NCBI GenBank assembly: GCA_963971285.1
Contig: OZ020255.1
Span: 15,272,931-15,336,930, forward strand
Direction: 5' to 3'
Length of the DNA stretch: 64,000 nucleotides
From: Astropecten irregularis
Lineage: Eukaryota > Echinodermata > Asteroidea > Paxillosida > Astropectinidae
A model generated the notes under the pieces. That model had not been told where the DNA came from. It saw only the letters and a list, made by a program, of their open reading frames with translations, and did not search any database. This document shows, piece after piece, positions 39,701 through 54,700 of the stretch; position 1 is the first letter of the stretch; every line of letters begins with the position of its first letter. A program made the translations under genes and the position numbers.

Positions 39701-42700
39701 ATCTGAAAATGATATTCACCCTTGACTGGATTCAATGTTTATTGTTTTATTGTAATTGATCTCATTTTGAAAACAGAAAACAAAAACATCACCAAGGAGG
39801 CTTTGGATCTTCCTGAGTCAAAGAGTGGCTCAGGCTCTCCCTTCAAGAACTTCTCTCTGAGGAACTTGAAGATTGGTTCCATTCTAGCCTTTGCTCGTAA
39901 GATTCATCTAAATGATACTGCAGATGACCTCCTGACAGTCGTCAAGACAATAGTTGTAAGTTCATTAGCGAGATGGTTTGTTTTGGTCAAAAGAGTCCGA
40001 GAAACTGCCAGCAGCGGAGGCGGCAGGGACAGTTCCGCCGTGGCAGACGGCAGAGGTGTTGGGAGCGAGAGCCACGGACCATATTGGCCGCAGATTCAGA
40101 GAAACGGCCACCTCCCGGAGTAGTGTTAAAAAAGTCCAATGTAACGTTGTCTTTATGCTTCAGCATATTTGTTTTAATAAAGGCATTGCATACGTTTGGT
40201 AATGACTCTGAAAATTTATGGCAATAAAAACTTACTTGGTGAGAAGTACAGCTGCTTTGGATAGTATAATGCATATTGAGAAACGTTCAATTCGAAGTAC
40301 CGCGGTTATGGAAAAATATGTCACTTTTTATCTCCAAAAATTGTGAATCTGAGAAGCGTTATGGCCGTAACGCTTCTCAGCTATTGACTAACTGTTCTCT
40401 GGCGTGAAATAACCGCTCTAGTTTGTCCCCAAAATCTCAAAAACGCTACCACCTTTTGAATTGAAACTTTCACAGGTTAGTTTTATGGTATATATATACA
40501 ATTATATTGGTTTGAAACAAACAGTAGGCTCAAATTACCAAACGTATGCAATCCCTTTAATAGAGTGACTGCTATTTTGTCATTTTTCCAATTTCAGAAA
40601 CTTGTGAGTGATAAGCCGTGTGTTGTACCTGAGTCCATGACCACTGATACATTAAGGATTGAGCTTCAACAGCGTGGCCTGAGTTCACAGGGAGACAGGG
40701 AGATATTACTTAAACGATACAAACAACCAGAAGATCGTAAGTAGTCTATTTATCCACAAGGCTTGCACCATACATTTACACTGTACTTCTGGTTACAATA
40801 CACCGATCTAGTAGGCCACACCCACCATAGCAACAGCCAAGCAACAACGCACATGCGCACACACAACAAGTGTCACGATCGCACACACGCGACGAATCGC
40901 ATACACTCATCCACCGAAAGCAGTTTAGTTCAGTTCATTTTATTTCCACTCATGCAAGTCAATTCAGTGTATAAAAGAACATAATCACTTCTCTCCGTTG
41001 GACTTTGGTTGTTGAAAAGGCCAAAAATGTACATTTCCTCTCAGCCTGGGCATCGAGATAGAGTCGGCAATATAATGAAAATATAAACACCGCTGACCAT
41101 GGTGAAGAATAAAACTCAGGTTTGTAAAAGAATCGTCTTGTATATACAAAACAAAAGTAAACTCGACGAAAGTGAGTAGTTAAGAATACAAAATTCATGC
41201 CGTTATGTCGGAGAAAATGGCGGCACCTTAAATAATGCTTTGTGATTGGCCAATTTGTCAAGGGGCGTGGCGTACTGGATCGGTGCGTTACGGCATAACT
41301 TACGCCTTGTCTTTCTTCCCAGGATGTCCTCTTTTTCAAGTGTCTCTACCCAAGAATGTCTACTGTAAGATTGATGAGAGTTGCTTGGGTATTGAGTGCT
41401 GTATGAACATGAAACTCTTCATGCTATCCCTGGCATTCAAGGCGTTCATGCGCTTTGATCCCTGTGAATTCCAGTTCATACTTGGTGTCAACTCGTGGAA
41501 CTACACCGTCCAAATATTAGATGCAGAATTTGGTGAGTCATAATTTGTTTTCAGATGAAAGGCTATCCAAGATCACTCTTATGCGGTAAGGAGCTTTGAA
41601 GGTGTAAAGGTACTTTGGTAGCATACTGAAATAGAAATCTTCACAGATCACAGATCACAAAACTTACAGTGTAAGATGGTGATGGTACAAACATACCGTT
41701 AAAATTTGTCCGCCTGAAATGTTGTATTACCTAGAAATTAGTAAAAGCAACAATATTTGTTATCTTTAAAAAGATCAAAAATAACGATGAAAAGATTTAA
41801 GAATTATGTGAGTGTTTTTCATTGTTTTCTTAAAAAGTCGGCACCATATGGGACTGGGAATTTCACTGATGATTTTGATTGTATCTTTCTTGATATTTTT
41901 GCCCATGAATCTGTTTTTATTTTTGACAAAAACCAAAGTATGATACTAAAGTTTGCTTTCGATTGAATAAATGATATGGTTATGAATATTACTTTGGTTT
42001 GACCTCTGTAGGGAAGGAAAAGGATGTTCCAGTGCCTTTTGATATTCCATTTGTTGATGGTATGGAATTGCGGCTCAGGTAAAATTCTCCTAATCATATA
42101 CCACTTTCTTTTTTTCATTTCAAAATTATTTTCTTTTTGTCTTTAAACATTAGTTGATTAATACCTGTTCATAGCCTTGACATTTGTTTCGAAACAATTT
42201 TGCTTTCAGCTGAATACACTTCTTTAATATTAAGTGCTGCAAAACAGTAATTATAATGGAGTACGAACTACGGATTTGCATTCCAGAATTCTGGCCATTA
42301 GGTTTGCTGAGTAAGTTGCAACAGGTAATTCTCAAATTAAAGCAGTATCTAAGAGGTTTGTGAATAGAAAATGTGAGTATCAGTCATCAAAGCACAAGTA
42401 TATAGTGTTCCTAGAAAGATTTGAGGCTTTGCATGGTGACAATTGTATGTGGATCGGTTTGCGGAAACACCATGTAATATTCGTTCATACTTTCGCACTT
42501 CTATTTCGTTCACACTTCTTGTTAGGTCTCAACATTTCGACTAGCCTGCTGTAGTCCTCCCCATCATCTAGGCGCTGCTCAGCAGAATCATTTGCTAAGC
42601 ATGACATTTCTGTCTTAATAAAAACAGGGTTAACAACCATATTTCCACGTGTTATGTATTGCCAGATTGCTGGTGATTGTTCTTTGGCTGTTGTTTGCTG

Positions 42701-45700
42701 ACCATGAATATCAAATGAAATTATTAACAGTGGTTTGTTTTATTGGACAAGACATTTTTTGTGCTAAGCAAATTTTTGTGCTTAGCAGCTCCATGAAATT
42801 GGCCCCTGTTCATAGTGTTCCTGTTCATCATTTCAGGTTTAGCATTGAGAAGTCCAGGACTCAGTTGCTTGTTAGCATGTCAGTTGGTTTCTGTCCAAAG
42901 ACTGGAGATGCAGATTGTTTGCCGTTTATCAACGTTCTGAAAGATTCAGCAATCTCTTTACCTATCTGCTATCCAAACGGGACCATCGTCTGGCCTGACT
43001 GTAAGTTTATCAAAATTGGCTGGCTCAACATTAGAAGAAAACAAGACAATAGAATATCATTATTCTTCATTTGAGTGATCCCCCATGTACCATTCCCAGG
43101 TTGCAGCATTGCTGCGTGTATCATTGAAACGATCCCTGGGTTACGGTGGTGTGTGCGTGGTTTCATGGCTTCTGACTGCCAAACGAACAAAGATAATTGA
43201 CTATTGGGGTCACCACCAACGTATGGCGGGATGGCTCAGTTAGTAGAGCGCCTGTACAGTATTCAGGAGGTCGCCGGTTCGAATCCGGCTCCAGTCAATT
43301 TTTCTTTGTTCACTTTTCAATGACTTCAAAATTCAGTCAGTTTCTCTTGTGGTTATTTGATGATTATTCTTCATATTTGGTTGAGATGTCATTATTTTGT
43401 TGTTATTCCTTATGAAAGATTGTCGTTTCAAAACAAAATGGTCCTGCATAGGAATTTAGAGTACCTTTAGCTTAAAACATTTTAAAATATTGTTTTAATA
43501 ACGCTGAGATATAAACTAGGCCCAGATAGCAGAAAGTATTGCAGTTATTGGTCCAAAACATGTTTTTCCAAAGTCCTGCTCATTAAAACATATTTATATG
43601 AAACATTTGTTGTGTCAAATGCAGTTGACTTGGATGAGTATTTTAGCAGAGCAGCTTTGAAGAAACTTGTCAAATCTACTGGAGAGGAACTACTTCAGGT
43701 GGGAATTGAGCAAACATTCAATTACCTCTTGACCCAACTCAATATTTCAAAGGTGAGTCATTTAGCTTCAACAGTCAATTTGATTGTCAAGGCTGTCTGT
43801 ATGTTACATACAGGGTGTCACCCAAAAAACGCAATACTTGTGTTGAGAACTATTATGTGAATATTAAACTGTTTACCACTTCAAGATTCAGATATGAGAT
43901 AAAGCTATGTCTTGCCTATCACCATGTAGAATTTGAGCAAAATTGGACTAACATTGAGTGAAAAAACTAACACTGAATTACCCAACCTCAAAACCTGATT
44001 TTCATCTTTCTGTCATACACATTATGTGTGTATTGACCACTATGCGCATTATCCTTGCAAATTTGTTTTTAAGGAGTACTCTTTCAATTAGTCATATTTT
44101 AGCTAATTTCAGCCCAAATATGCTTAAATTCTACATGATGATAGTCAAGACATGGTTTTATCACATGTTTGAAACTTGAAGTGATAAACAGTTTAATATT
44201 AACATAATGGGTCCCGACACAGTGTTGCGTTTTCTCTGGGACACCCTGTATAGTGCAACATAAGACAAATTTGTATGTTAACAACATTCTCAGTAAGAAT
44301 TATTGGTTGGTGCTTTATCCTCACAGGAATTGTTGAGCAATAAAGAAGTTTGTCTAACTCCAGCTAGTATGAGTGAATCACAGCTGACTTCCACTCTGGC
44401 AGCTAGACATCTTAATGTCAGTGGTAGAAGGACGGATCTGGAACTCAGACTGTTACAGGATGATAGAGGTAAGTACAGAATGAAGGACAATGTAAAAATG
44501 CTGCTTGCTTAATATTTTATTTTGTGGTGAGAAATATAAAGTAATGAGCCTGTCAATTACAATAAACATCCCATTTTATGTATGCTAGTTACTCTTTTGG
44601 TTAAGCAGTACATTTCAGCCTTTGATCAACAAATTTGTGTGCTCAGCATAGAAAGCTAGGCTTCAGACGCCAATTTCATAGAGCTGCTTAGCACAAAAAA
44701 AATTGCTTAGCATAAAAATAGCTTGCCCAATAAAACAAACCACCGTTGAAAATTCCATTTGATATTCATGGTCAGCGAACAACAGCCAAAGAACAATTGC
44801 AAGTGATACACAACACAAGGAAATTTGTTTGTTAATTCTCTTTTTACTAAGACAGAAATGTCATGCTCAGTGAATTTTTGTGCTAAGCAGCTCTATGAAA
44901 TTGGCTCCTGGAGTTACGTGTTGCAGCTGGGTCTAATCTGCTATGCCCGTATTGGTCTCGTGAGCCATGAGAGGGCATGCAGGGTCCAGAGACGTGGATG
45001 ACCTTCGCAGTTCTTCGTTCGCGAAGTAAAGCCATGATGACATTTCAGCCTTTGACCAACAAATTTTTGCGTTGTGCAGTCAGCATAGGCTCCAGGAGTT
45101 ATGTGTTGGCATTAACAATCATATCATTTATGTATTGTAGCTTGTCGATTCTTCAGACTGCCAGCGTTCCCACCAGAGCTAGCCAAGGTGGTCTACTGCT
45201 CCTTAACCGAGAATTGCCTGCGTCTGGATTGCTGCCTGGACTTCCATTTAGAGGCTTTCAATTACAGCCGGTCATTCAAAGCCTTTGTGGAAATGGATGC
45301 TTGCGATTTTACATTTTACGTCGCTTTCCAACATCTAAAGTACAAGAAATTACTCTTGAGTTACAACTGGGGTAAGTGGAGTTCAATCATTGAATGTTTT
45401 GTAGTGGTTGTCAAACCCCTCCCCCCTCCCCAAGTATACTTTTCAAAAATCTCTGAATGATAGGCTAGTGTGTTTGATTATTTAAATAAGAATTGATATT
45501 GACATGTTCTGGTTTTTGTTTTTAGTGTTAATAGATTTGTTTTTGCCCAATTCCTGCTTAAAAATAGAACTCACTCATGACCAAAGATCCTATAGATCTT
45601 GTGCAAGATAGCCTACTTTTTCAATGTCATGTGCAACCAGATGAAGTACGCACAAGCGGCCATTTTAGTAAGCAAAATTACCTGTTTTCATTTGGTGTGT

Positions 45701-48700
45701 GACTCTGGACGAATAAATAATAATAATAGGCCTTATTAATGATTATAAAAACTATTTGGGTAAAAGTTTCATCTTGGAACAGTTGAATTTGATGTTAATA
45801 ACATCAGAAAAACTGCTGTTGCTTAATAAAATGGCGACCAAATGATACTTCTCTTTTGGGCTGAGTAGGCTATCTTGGCAGAGCTATAGTATCTTTGCTC
45901 ATCATGACCCAATTCCCAGGATGAGTTGGCATAATAATTTGTCAGTCCTTATTGCACTTTGGTTTTTGTCAAAGAAATACAGATTTGTGGGCAAAAATAG
46001 CAAGGAAGATACAGTAAAAGTAATCAGTGAAAATTTCAGTCCCATACGGTGCCCACTTTTGAGAAAACAGTGAAAAACGGCCACAGTATTTCTTAAGTCT
46101 TTTCTCTTTTATTTTTGATCCTTTAAAAGATCAAAAAGATTTCCGGTTGTTGTTTTACTAATTTCTGGATAAATACACCATTTTAGGCAGATAAATTTTA
46201 ATGGTATGTTTCTACCACCACCATAAGACATAAGAAAACATAAGAAAACTTTATTGATCTCCAATGGGAGAAATTACCGTCATACCCTGTATTAAAGTTA
46301 TACGTAAATCTGTGAACATTTCTGTTTTGGTCTCTTACCAATGTATGATACTGCCTTTAAGCTCAGCCTTTTGTCATAGAGCTGTTTCTCTGTTGAATCA
46401 TAAATGCATTGCTCGTAAAGTAGAGGTAGGTTTTCTGACAGTAATTTATTAGTTCCAGTAATTTGCCATTGAGATCATATTGTTATGACAGACATCAATG
46501 ATGTAGTGTGCTAAAAGATTCGTAGCAGTGATCTGGGTTGAAAGCTACTTTAAATAGGCTCTCTGTTTTATAATGAGCATTGGTTTATTCTGATCAAATT
46601 TTGGATGTGATCATTTTTTCAAGTCACTGATATGTCATTTCGGACGAACGATCTTGATTTCATTGAAAAACCCAGCATCTGATGAACCAAGATTTCCCAT
46701 GGTGACTGTTTGCACTGTTTACGAATTGTTGAGTCCATTTTCTGTCTCAAACTCAATAAAAAATTTTTGGAGGCCTTGCAAATCCTATATGCTCCCTTTA
46801 ATGACAAATTTGTTGCTGTGACAGCAAAATTACGTAGAACATGCAGATTCATCAAGTGTTGTTTCCCAACCCTCATGATTTTCCTTCAGGTCAAGCAGAA
46901 CAGCAAAAGATTGGTGATGCCATCACCTTGAGATACTCCATAAACAAACTGGATGCTGAGAAGGAGTTTGAGATTGATTTCGGGGCAGCCATCTGCCCCA
47001 AAGATGGTGACTGCATCTTTGATATTGACATCGTCCAGGATTACAGAGTACCCATTCCTATCTGCAACTCCAACTTTTCATTCTCACTGCCAGGTAAGAA
47101 CTCTTGTAGTGTTAAGGGATATTTTTTGTTAAAAATGGAATTCTATGGGTGCATTCGTTTAGCTAACACGGGTCGACACAAGTCAACCTCGTCCCAATTG
47201 TTTTGCTTGTTTTGTGCAGTATAGCACGACCATTCCCAGAAAGGGCTGACCTGTGTTAGCTAAATGAATACACCCAAAATAGGAGATTTAAAATGTGTAT
47301 TTAAGATCAGAGTCATTTTCCTTCGAACAAACAGTTCTGATCATTTTCTTTTGTAACAATTATTTTTCTGGTTTATTAAAAAAAGCTTCAAATCCACAGT
47401 CACATGCTAAAATTTGTTAGTTTTTTTTTTATATATCTAGAACAAATTGATCCAAATGAATTAAAAAACAGCCAAAAGAAATTGATTAAGTAAAATGTAA
47501 AAATATAAATATTTACTGACAAAATATCAAAAATTGTTTATGAAACATAAGTCAGTAATCAAGAACAAAAACATTACTAAAATTCTAAGGTTATATGTGC
47601 GTTTAAAATGTATGAAACTATAACAAGCCAAAACAACAATTTTAATCTTGTGGTCGAATCTGTTGACTGTATCGCACAGAGCGCTTGTATTGTTGATGTC
47701 TTTAATCATTCAGTTCTACAATTGCGAATAATTAAGTAAGAGGCCGTATCATTCCTAAGTTTCTTATCGGTTCAATTAGACTTCTGAGGGGGGAAGCATG
47801 TTTCTCTCATTTCATCTGCCCTTTCATTGTTCTGTCGACGGTTTTTACCACCAGGTGGGGATGACTTGAAGGATTTTGTGAAGGAGGTCGGCCAGAATGC
47901 TGCGAGGGAAGCGGTCAATGTCTTCTTGGAGTTCATCGGTTTACGAGATAAGATCACTGATGGGCCGTGTGGCTCTACAGCAGTCAGTCAGGATGAAGAG
48001 GGTAAGAATGGAGTACTTGCTCCACATTGAAAGAGGTATGCTTTATAGAAGTTTTGACTGCATGTCCAGGGGCCGATTTCACTAATGCTTTGTGATCATC
48101 CCTAAAGCCCAAATCCTTTGCTAAATGGAAAATCAATCGCTACTTTTTGTAGGAATTTTCCGTTTAGAGATGGATTTGGGCTTTAGCACTTTTGGATTTG
48201 ATTCACCCCGCAGACCCCAGCTAGCTCGGTGGCCTTGCGGTATGGCATCTGCACTAGAAGGCAGGAAGTCGTGGGTTCGAATCCCACCTGAGCCAGCATG
48301 TGATTTTTTCACGTGCACTCACAAGCACTGAGTATACAGTGCTCATCCACGTCGGTGAAGGGCAAGCCTAACTTGCATATTATCTATTTCCCGACCAAAA
48401 TCATTTAATATTCATGCTTTAGGAATGATCACAAAGCCTTAGTGAAATCCGCCCCAGGATTGGCCAGTTGATTCTGTGCCTGATTTTCTTGTCTTAATGT
48501 CTAATTTCAATGTCCTTTGTTTTACCATCTAGTGTGTAACAGTGTGACCCTCCCAGCACTCCCTAGTACCTTGACCTGTGACCTCGCAGACCGCTGCCTT
48601 GGTATTCGATGCTGTCTTGAGCTTGATCTTAAAGTGACTGTGTTATCAGCCAATGTGTGGCTGATTCTAGATCCATGTGAGTTCACTCTGTCCATGGGAC

Positions 48701-51700
48701 TTGGCACGTGGTCCTCGACTTTCACCATATTTGACTACCATTGGGGTAAGTAGAAAACACCTGCCGTTACCTGTTTTGCAAACATCTCATCATACATGTA
48801 TTATCGTTATCCAGTCATTCCACTCCAGTGCATCCTCAGCACTTATAACCAGCATCCTCCAAGTCAGGCAACCAGTCAATCTTCTGAGGATGAACAGAAC
48901 ACGCTGTTCGGAACATCGAGAGATAATACCACGGTTCTTCTCAGAACCACACACAGTACACTCTCACAGAAGAGATTACATGGTGTCACCGCAAATAAAC
49001 CTACCTTATTTTACTACTCTCACCATGCATAGCTTCAAGTCTATCATGTCAAATTTTCATTGAAAAGTGAACAAAGAAAATTGACTGGAGCAGGATTCGA
49101 ACCGGCGACCTCCTGAATAGTCAATGACTATTGGGGTCACAACCAACGTAGGGCTGGATGGCTCAGTTGGTAGAACGCCTGTACGGTATTCAGGAGGGCG
49201 CCAGTTCGAATCCCGCTCCAGTCAATTTTTCTTTGTTCACTTTTCAATGACTTTAAGATTCAGTCAGTTTCCCTTGTGGTTATTTGATGATTATGTCAAA
49301 TGTTCATGTGTTGTACAACCTTTCAACTACCAGTTCCTTGTAACCTGTCTGGGCATATTGTTTGCACTTTCAACATTTATGTCATATGAGAAAAATTTAT
49401 ACAAACTTAAACTGAAAAGGGTTTTCCAATGGTTTATGACAGTGTCTGGTATCTTCCTCTGTCAGTTGAAACTTGGGGCCGATTTCACATAGCACTAAGA
49501 TTGATCTTAAGCGTGAATTCATCCTAATTGCTAAGCAACATGTGATGTCACAATACAAATCAGTATGGTGATACTGAACAACTCATCTTAAGATTAATCT
49601 TAGTGCTTTGTGAAATTCAGCCCTGGGGTCGATTTCACGAAGCCCTACGGTCGATAGTAATTTGAGATACGAAGGATAACCCATTGTATCCTTCGATTTC
49701 TATGTGGGGCTGCAATGTATTAGAAGTCCTACGATAGATGGTAAGTTACGATGAGTTTGGTGAAATCGACCCCAGGGGTCAGGGGGTCGATTTCACCAAA
49801 CTCATCATAACTTACTATCAATCGTATAGGACGTATGATACATTGCAGCCTTACGTAGGATACGATGGGTTATCCTTCGTATCTCGAATTACTATCGATC
49901 GTAGGGTTTCGTGAAATCAACCCCTGGACTCTTAAAAACTTTCTATTCATTCTGCGATAAAAGATCTCAATGTTATCAATGTAGCCTGTAACATTTTGAA
50001 TTATTTATTCCAGGCACACAAGAGCAAGTTACAATCGGCAAGGCCATAACCCTGACTTACACCATTGACAAGCTGACAAGTGACAAGGTGTTTGTACTGG
50101 ACCTTGCAGTGTCCATATGCTTGCCTGATTTTGAATGTGATACGCCCTCTATTGACATCCTGAAAGGAATCAGAGTTCCTATTCCACTCTGCAATGAAAA
50201 CGCAACTTTCAGCCTTCCAGGTATACTCCATATTTTTGTATCACTTTTCTAGTCAACAGTTCATCTGTGTGTTTCTTTCATCTTAAGTCCTTGTACTTAA
50301 TCATATCTTGGAGAAAATGTGTTGTTTTTAAAATCCATAAATTTTCACACAAAAGTCCTTTAAAGTTTCCATTACAAATGTGGTATAGACCGATCCGACG
50401 ACACGATAAACTGTCCGCCATTACTGCAGTGTCCTCGCCTGCCTTTTATCCAATAACAAACAAATTTACGCTCCGCCGCACTCTATAATAACAGGGTGTA
50501 TGTCCCATAATTAGGGGACGTACACCCTGCAATATAGAGTGCAGCGGATGTAAATTATTTTGCTGCCGGACAAAAGGCAGGCGAGGACACTGCAGTAATG
50601 GCGGGTGTTTTCTACCTCAATGGTCAATGGTGTATATGGCCAAAATTGATGATCTTATTTTCTTTACATGAGCAGGTGATGGTTCTATCGCAGGCTTCCT
50701 GCAGATGGTCGGCAAGAATGTTGCTGAGTCTGGCATCAATGCAATACTGGAATTTCTGGGTCTCTCTGTAAGACATCATATCAGATTTTGTCTTTGTCTT
50801 AAGAATACTGATGGACTTGCTGTCTGACCAACCATTCGACAGACCAACAACTGACCAACCACCCAACAAACTTATCAATCAACTGACAATCAACCCAACC
50901 CACTGATCAACCAACTGACCAACCAACCACCCACTGATCAACCAACTGACCTCTGATCAACCAACTGACCAACAGCCCAACCCACTGATCATCCAACTGA
51001 CCATTAACCCAACCCAGTGATCAACCAACTGACCAACCAATTGACCAACCAACCACCCACTGATCAACCAACTGACCTCTGATCAACCAACTGACCAACA
51101 GCCCAACCCACTGATCATTCAACTGACCATTAACCCAACCCACTGATCAACCAACCGACCAACCACCTGACCAACCAACCACCCACTCATCAACCCACTC
51201 ATCAACCAACTGACTGGTCAACTAACCATCTGACCACCAGACAGACTGACCACCTGACCTAAGTATATAGCATGATTGAGTGGTTATCAAAGCAGGTTAA
51301 CTGTTTATTTGCTTGTCATTTTAGGAATACATCAGCCAAGAACCTTGTAATCGCCCACAAGTCGTATCGAATGGATGGCAGAGAAGTAAGTCTGAATATA
51401 TCATGTCTATTGACGTCCAAGTCTTTGGACAGTTGTAGTTTTAGCATCAATGTTCCCTGGTTGAAATCAAGCTCTTACTGCATCACAAGCTGGTATTATG
51501 AGCTTTGAATGGCACAGGGCCATGACCCCCAACCTTCCTTGGATCCACATCTGTTTTAGAATTATAACAAAATTGGGTAAGGTACAACAAATGGAATTAT
51601 TATTATCATTATATTTTTGCAGTTTATTGTTTTTAGGGTGGGTAGTGGATTTATATTTTATTTGCTTTGTTTTAGTGATTTGTCTTTATTTAGATATTCT

Positions 51701-54700
51701 TCATTGTTACAACTTTTCAATTATTACTCTGTTTCTGTCTAGTTTGCCCAAAGGATGTCAAACTCCCTCGTCTTCCCCAAAACCTCATCTGCACCCTTCC
51801 TGAGAAGTGTCTTGGGTTCGATTGCTGTCTGGAGCTACCAATCCCCGGCATCACTCCCATCAGCACCACAGTCTCTTTCATCTTTGATCCGTGTAACTAC
51901 CGGCTCTCTCTGAGTCTAGGCAGCTGGAATCTAGAGCTACAAGTCTTCTCTTATGAGTGGGGTCAGAAAGAAGAGGTGTCTGTTGGGAAGCCGATCACTC
52001 TAAGGTACAGTTCAGAGAGAATATAAATAAGAAAATAATTTATCATATGATAATTATTTTACAAATTACTTACTAATACTACTAGTAATACTACTACTAC
52101 TAATAATAATAATTTGTGAGGCTAATCATCCTTGCTCACAGCTGGGGTGCTGAATTGCGAAGGATGCGACTTCAACTTGATCGAGTAGCAGGCTTTCATG
52201 GGCGCCCTTGGCTGACAGCCACATCAACCTATATAATCACGGAGTACAGCCTGAGATCAAAAGTGTTCCGGAGAAAAACCCTCGCAGCATAGGAGAGAAC
52301 CAACGCACAACTCTACTTACTTATGACCCAGGCCGGATTCGAACCCGGGCCACATTGGTGAGAGGCGAGTGCCTAGCGCACTTGCCACCTACGCCCCTAA
52401 TACTAGTTCCATATTGGTATAAAATGTCACAGTTAGAGTATTCGCGTTTCTCTGTTTCTGCAGTTTGACCATTGACAAGTTGGATGCGCAGGAATCTTTC
52501 CAGATCAACTTGGACATTTCTATCTGTATCGATGATGAGTGCAGTATGACACAGGTACTCAGTGATACACTGGTCCCAATCCCATTCTGTAATCTCAATG
52601 CCTCCTTTGAACTACCTGGTGATGGTAGTTTTGCTGGATTTGCGAGGGATCTTGCTGGGAACGTGGGTGAGCTGGCCATTCAGGCTGGTCTCAGGAAGCT
52701 GGGAATCCAGGTAAGTGTACTTCAAGCACACCAACACACTATAGGTGAAGGATTGTAGTCTGGGCCCAATTTCATGGAATCCTATTTTTGTGTTATGGGC
52801 ACTGCTACACGTGAAATCTATTTCATGGAATCCATAAGCAAGACTTTTCGGAAAAGCGAAGAATTTCTAGGATAACCGTGATTTTTTTCTGCTGTCCTCT
52901 GCATTCTGCAGAAATTCCTTGCTTACCGTTACCAAAAAGAAAACTCTTCCGTGAAATATGCTAACCATAAGCAAAAAAAGTATGCTTTCGTAAGCGAAGA
53001 ATTTTTGTTTACGGTTACGGATTCCATGAAATTTGGCCCAGGTAATTTAAGGAGATAGAGTTTTTTTCTGCCAGTGAATCATGATGTGAGACAGTCCACT
53101 ACAAGTCCATTGAGATTTTTTTTTTATGTAGTGGAACGCCGCTATAACAGACATGGCGGGATGCACAGATATTGTCAGTTGTAGTGGTCGTTCATTATGG
53201 TGTTTTAAAGAACCAAATTGGATATGTTTCGTACACAAAAAATGGGAGCCAAGGATGATATTCGGTATAGCCAAATGCTTGGTATAGCAGTGTTCGTTAT
53301 ACTGTTCCACTGTACCATATGAAATGTTACTATCACATCAATATTACACAAATTTACTTGAGACCAAGATCTTTTTCTTTTTCTGACAGGAATATGTTGG
53401 CAACCAGCAGTGCGACATGCAGATTCTTTCTCCAAGTGAAAACAGTAGGTATTTTAAAAGATATAAATTGTTAACCAACTGCAAGGGGTGTGTCTTTTTA
53501 CTTTTACTGCCACACTAGCTGCAGCAGTATAGAATATTTTCCCTTCTTTAATTAAATAACCAGATTAGTCCTAATTGTTTGACAATAGCACTCCGCACTT
53601 GCGCTAAAAATAGCACCGGATCTCAGACAAACATTGCAACCATACAGTGGTGTGTGCGTGTGCGCGTCCATGTACACTACGTGTTTGAGACAGTGTTTGT
53701 CTGACATACGGGGATTTTGTGACGTCATTAGTGCGGATCGCTATTGTTTGAAAATGACAAAAACCACACAAATTCCACAAATGCACAGTAATTCCAATAA
53801 GAAGGCAGAAATGTTTTGTGAATATAGCCAACTTCCACCAACATGAAAGTTTCTATATTGATGCGTCTGAGTAGGAACGCTTATTTTCAAATGTGGGCCT
53901 TATTTTGACGTTACAAATTGACACAGGTTTTTGTTGTAGACACCTCAGGGTGAATATATATATATTATATCACTCTTTTATTGACAGAATCTTTGGGAAC
54001 CATTCATGTCATCTGTTATTCTCGTGTGTTTCTTTCACTTCCCTTTTCTTGTTCTTCGTCATTTAGCCTTTGAGAAAGATCCTGCTAGGATCAAAATGCA
54101 TCAGGTCCTCCTAACTCCAAGCATTTTTATTATTTTTTCCTGGATTTTATTGTGAGAAAATGGTATGAAAGTTTTATCTAGGATGAAAACTGTCACTGAC
54201 TCAAGCAGAATAAATTTAAAACAAATTTTTAAACAATTGTGTCCTCATTCTATTTAGAATGTCCACTACTGAGAGCACCACCTCCGAATGAGCTACTGAC
54301 TTGTACTGTGGATGACCGATGCCTCGGCCTGACATGCTGTGCCTCTCTTGACCTGATCTTCACTCAGCTGTCGGCCACGGCTTATGTCATCCTTGATCCC
54401 TGTGAGTTCCAGCTATCCGTTGGTCTTGGGACATGGTCTATGAACGTCACCATCATTGAGTTTGACTGGGGAGTAGAGAGGACCCTTGATATCAGCAATG
54501 CTGTACATGTTGTGTAAGTATAGAGCATATCTTAAAGGGTTTACTGTAATCCAAATTAGTATAGGGGTGAAAGAGCTTTAAAGGTATTGCTTAATGCATA
54601 ATTAATTACTATATAAATTTATATTTTTTTGTAAGTGCTTAATTTTGACTAAAAAGTTACAAAATCAGTACATGTATGCCCCGCCCCCTAAAAAAACCCT

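Noticed and set aside
39961-40123. In-frame extension of exon 28 past its donor
   Set aside because: The gtaagt donor at 39956 is strong and the next exon keeps phase; the extension shows no similarity to the module.
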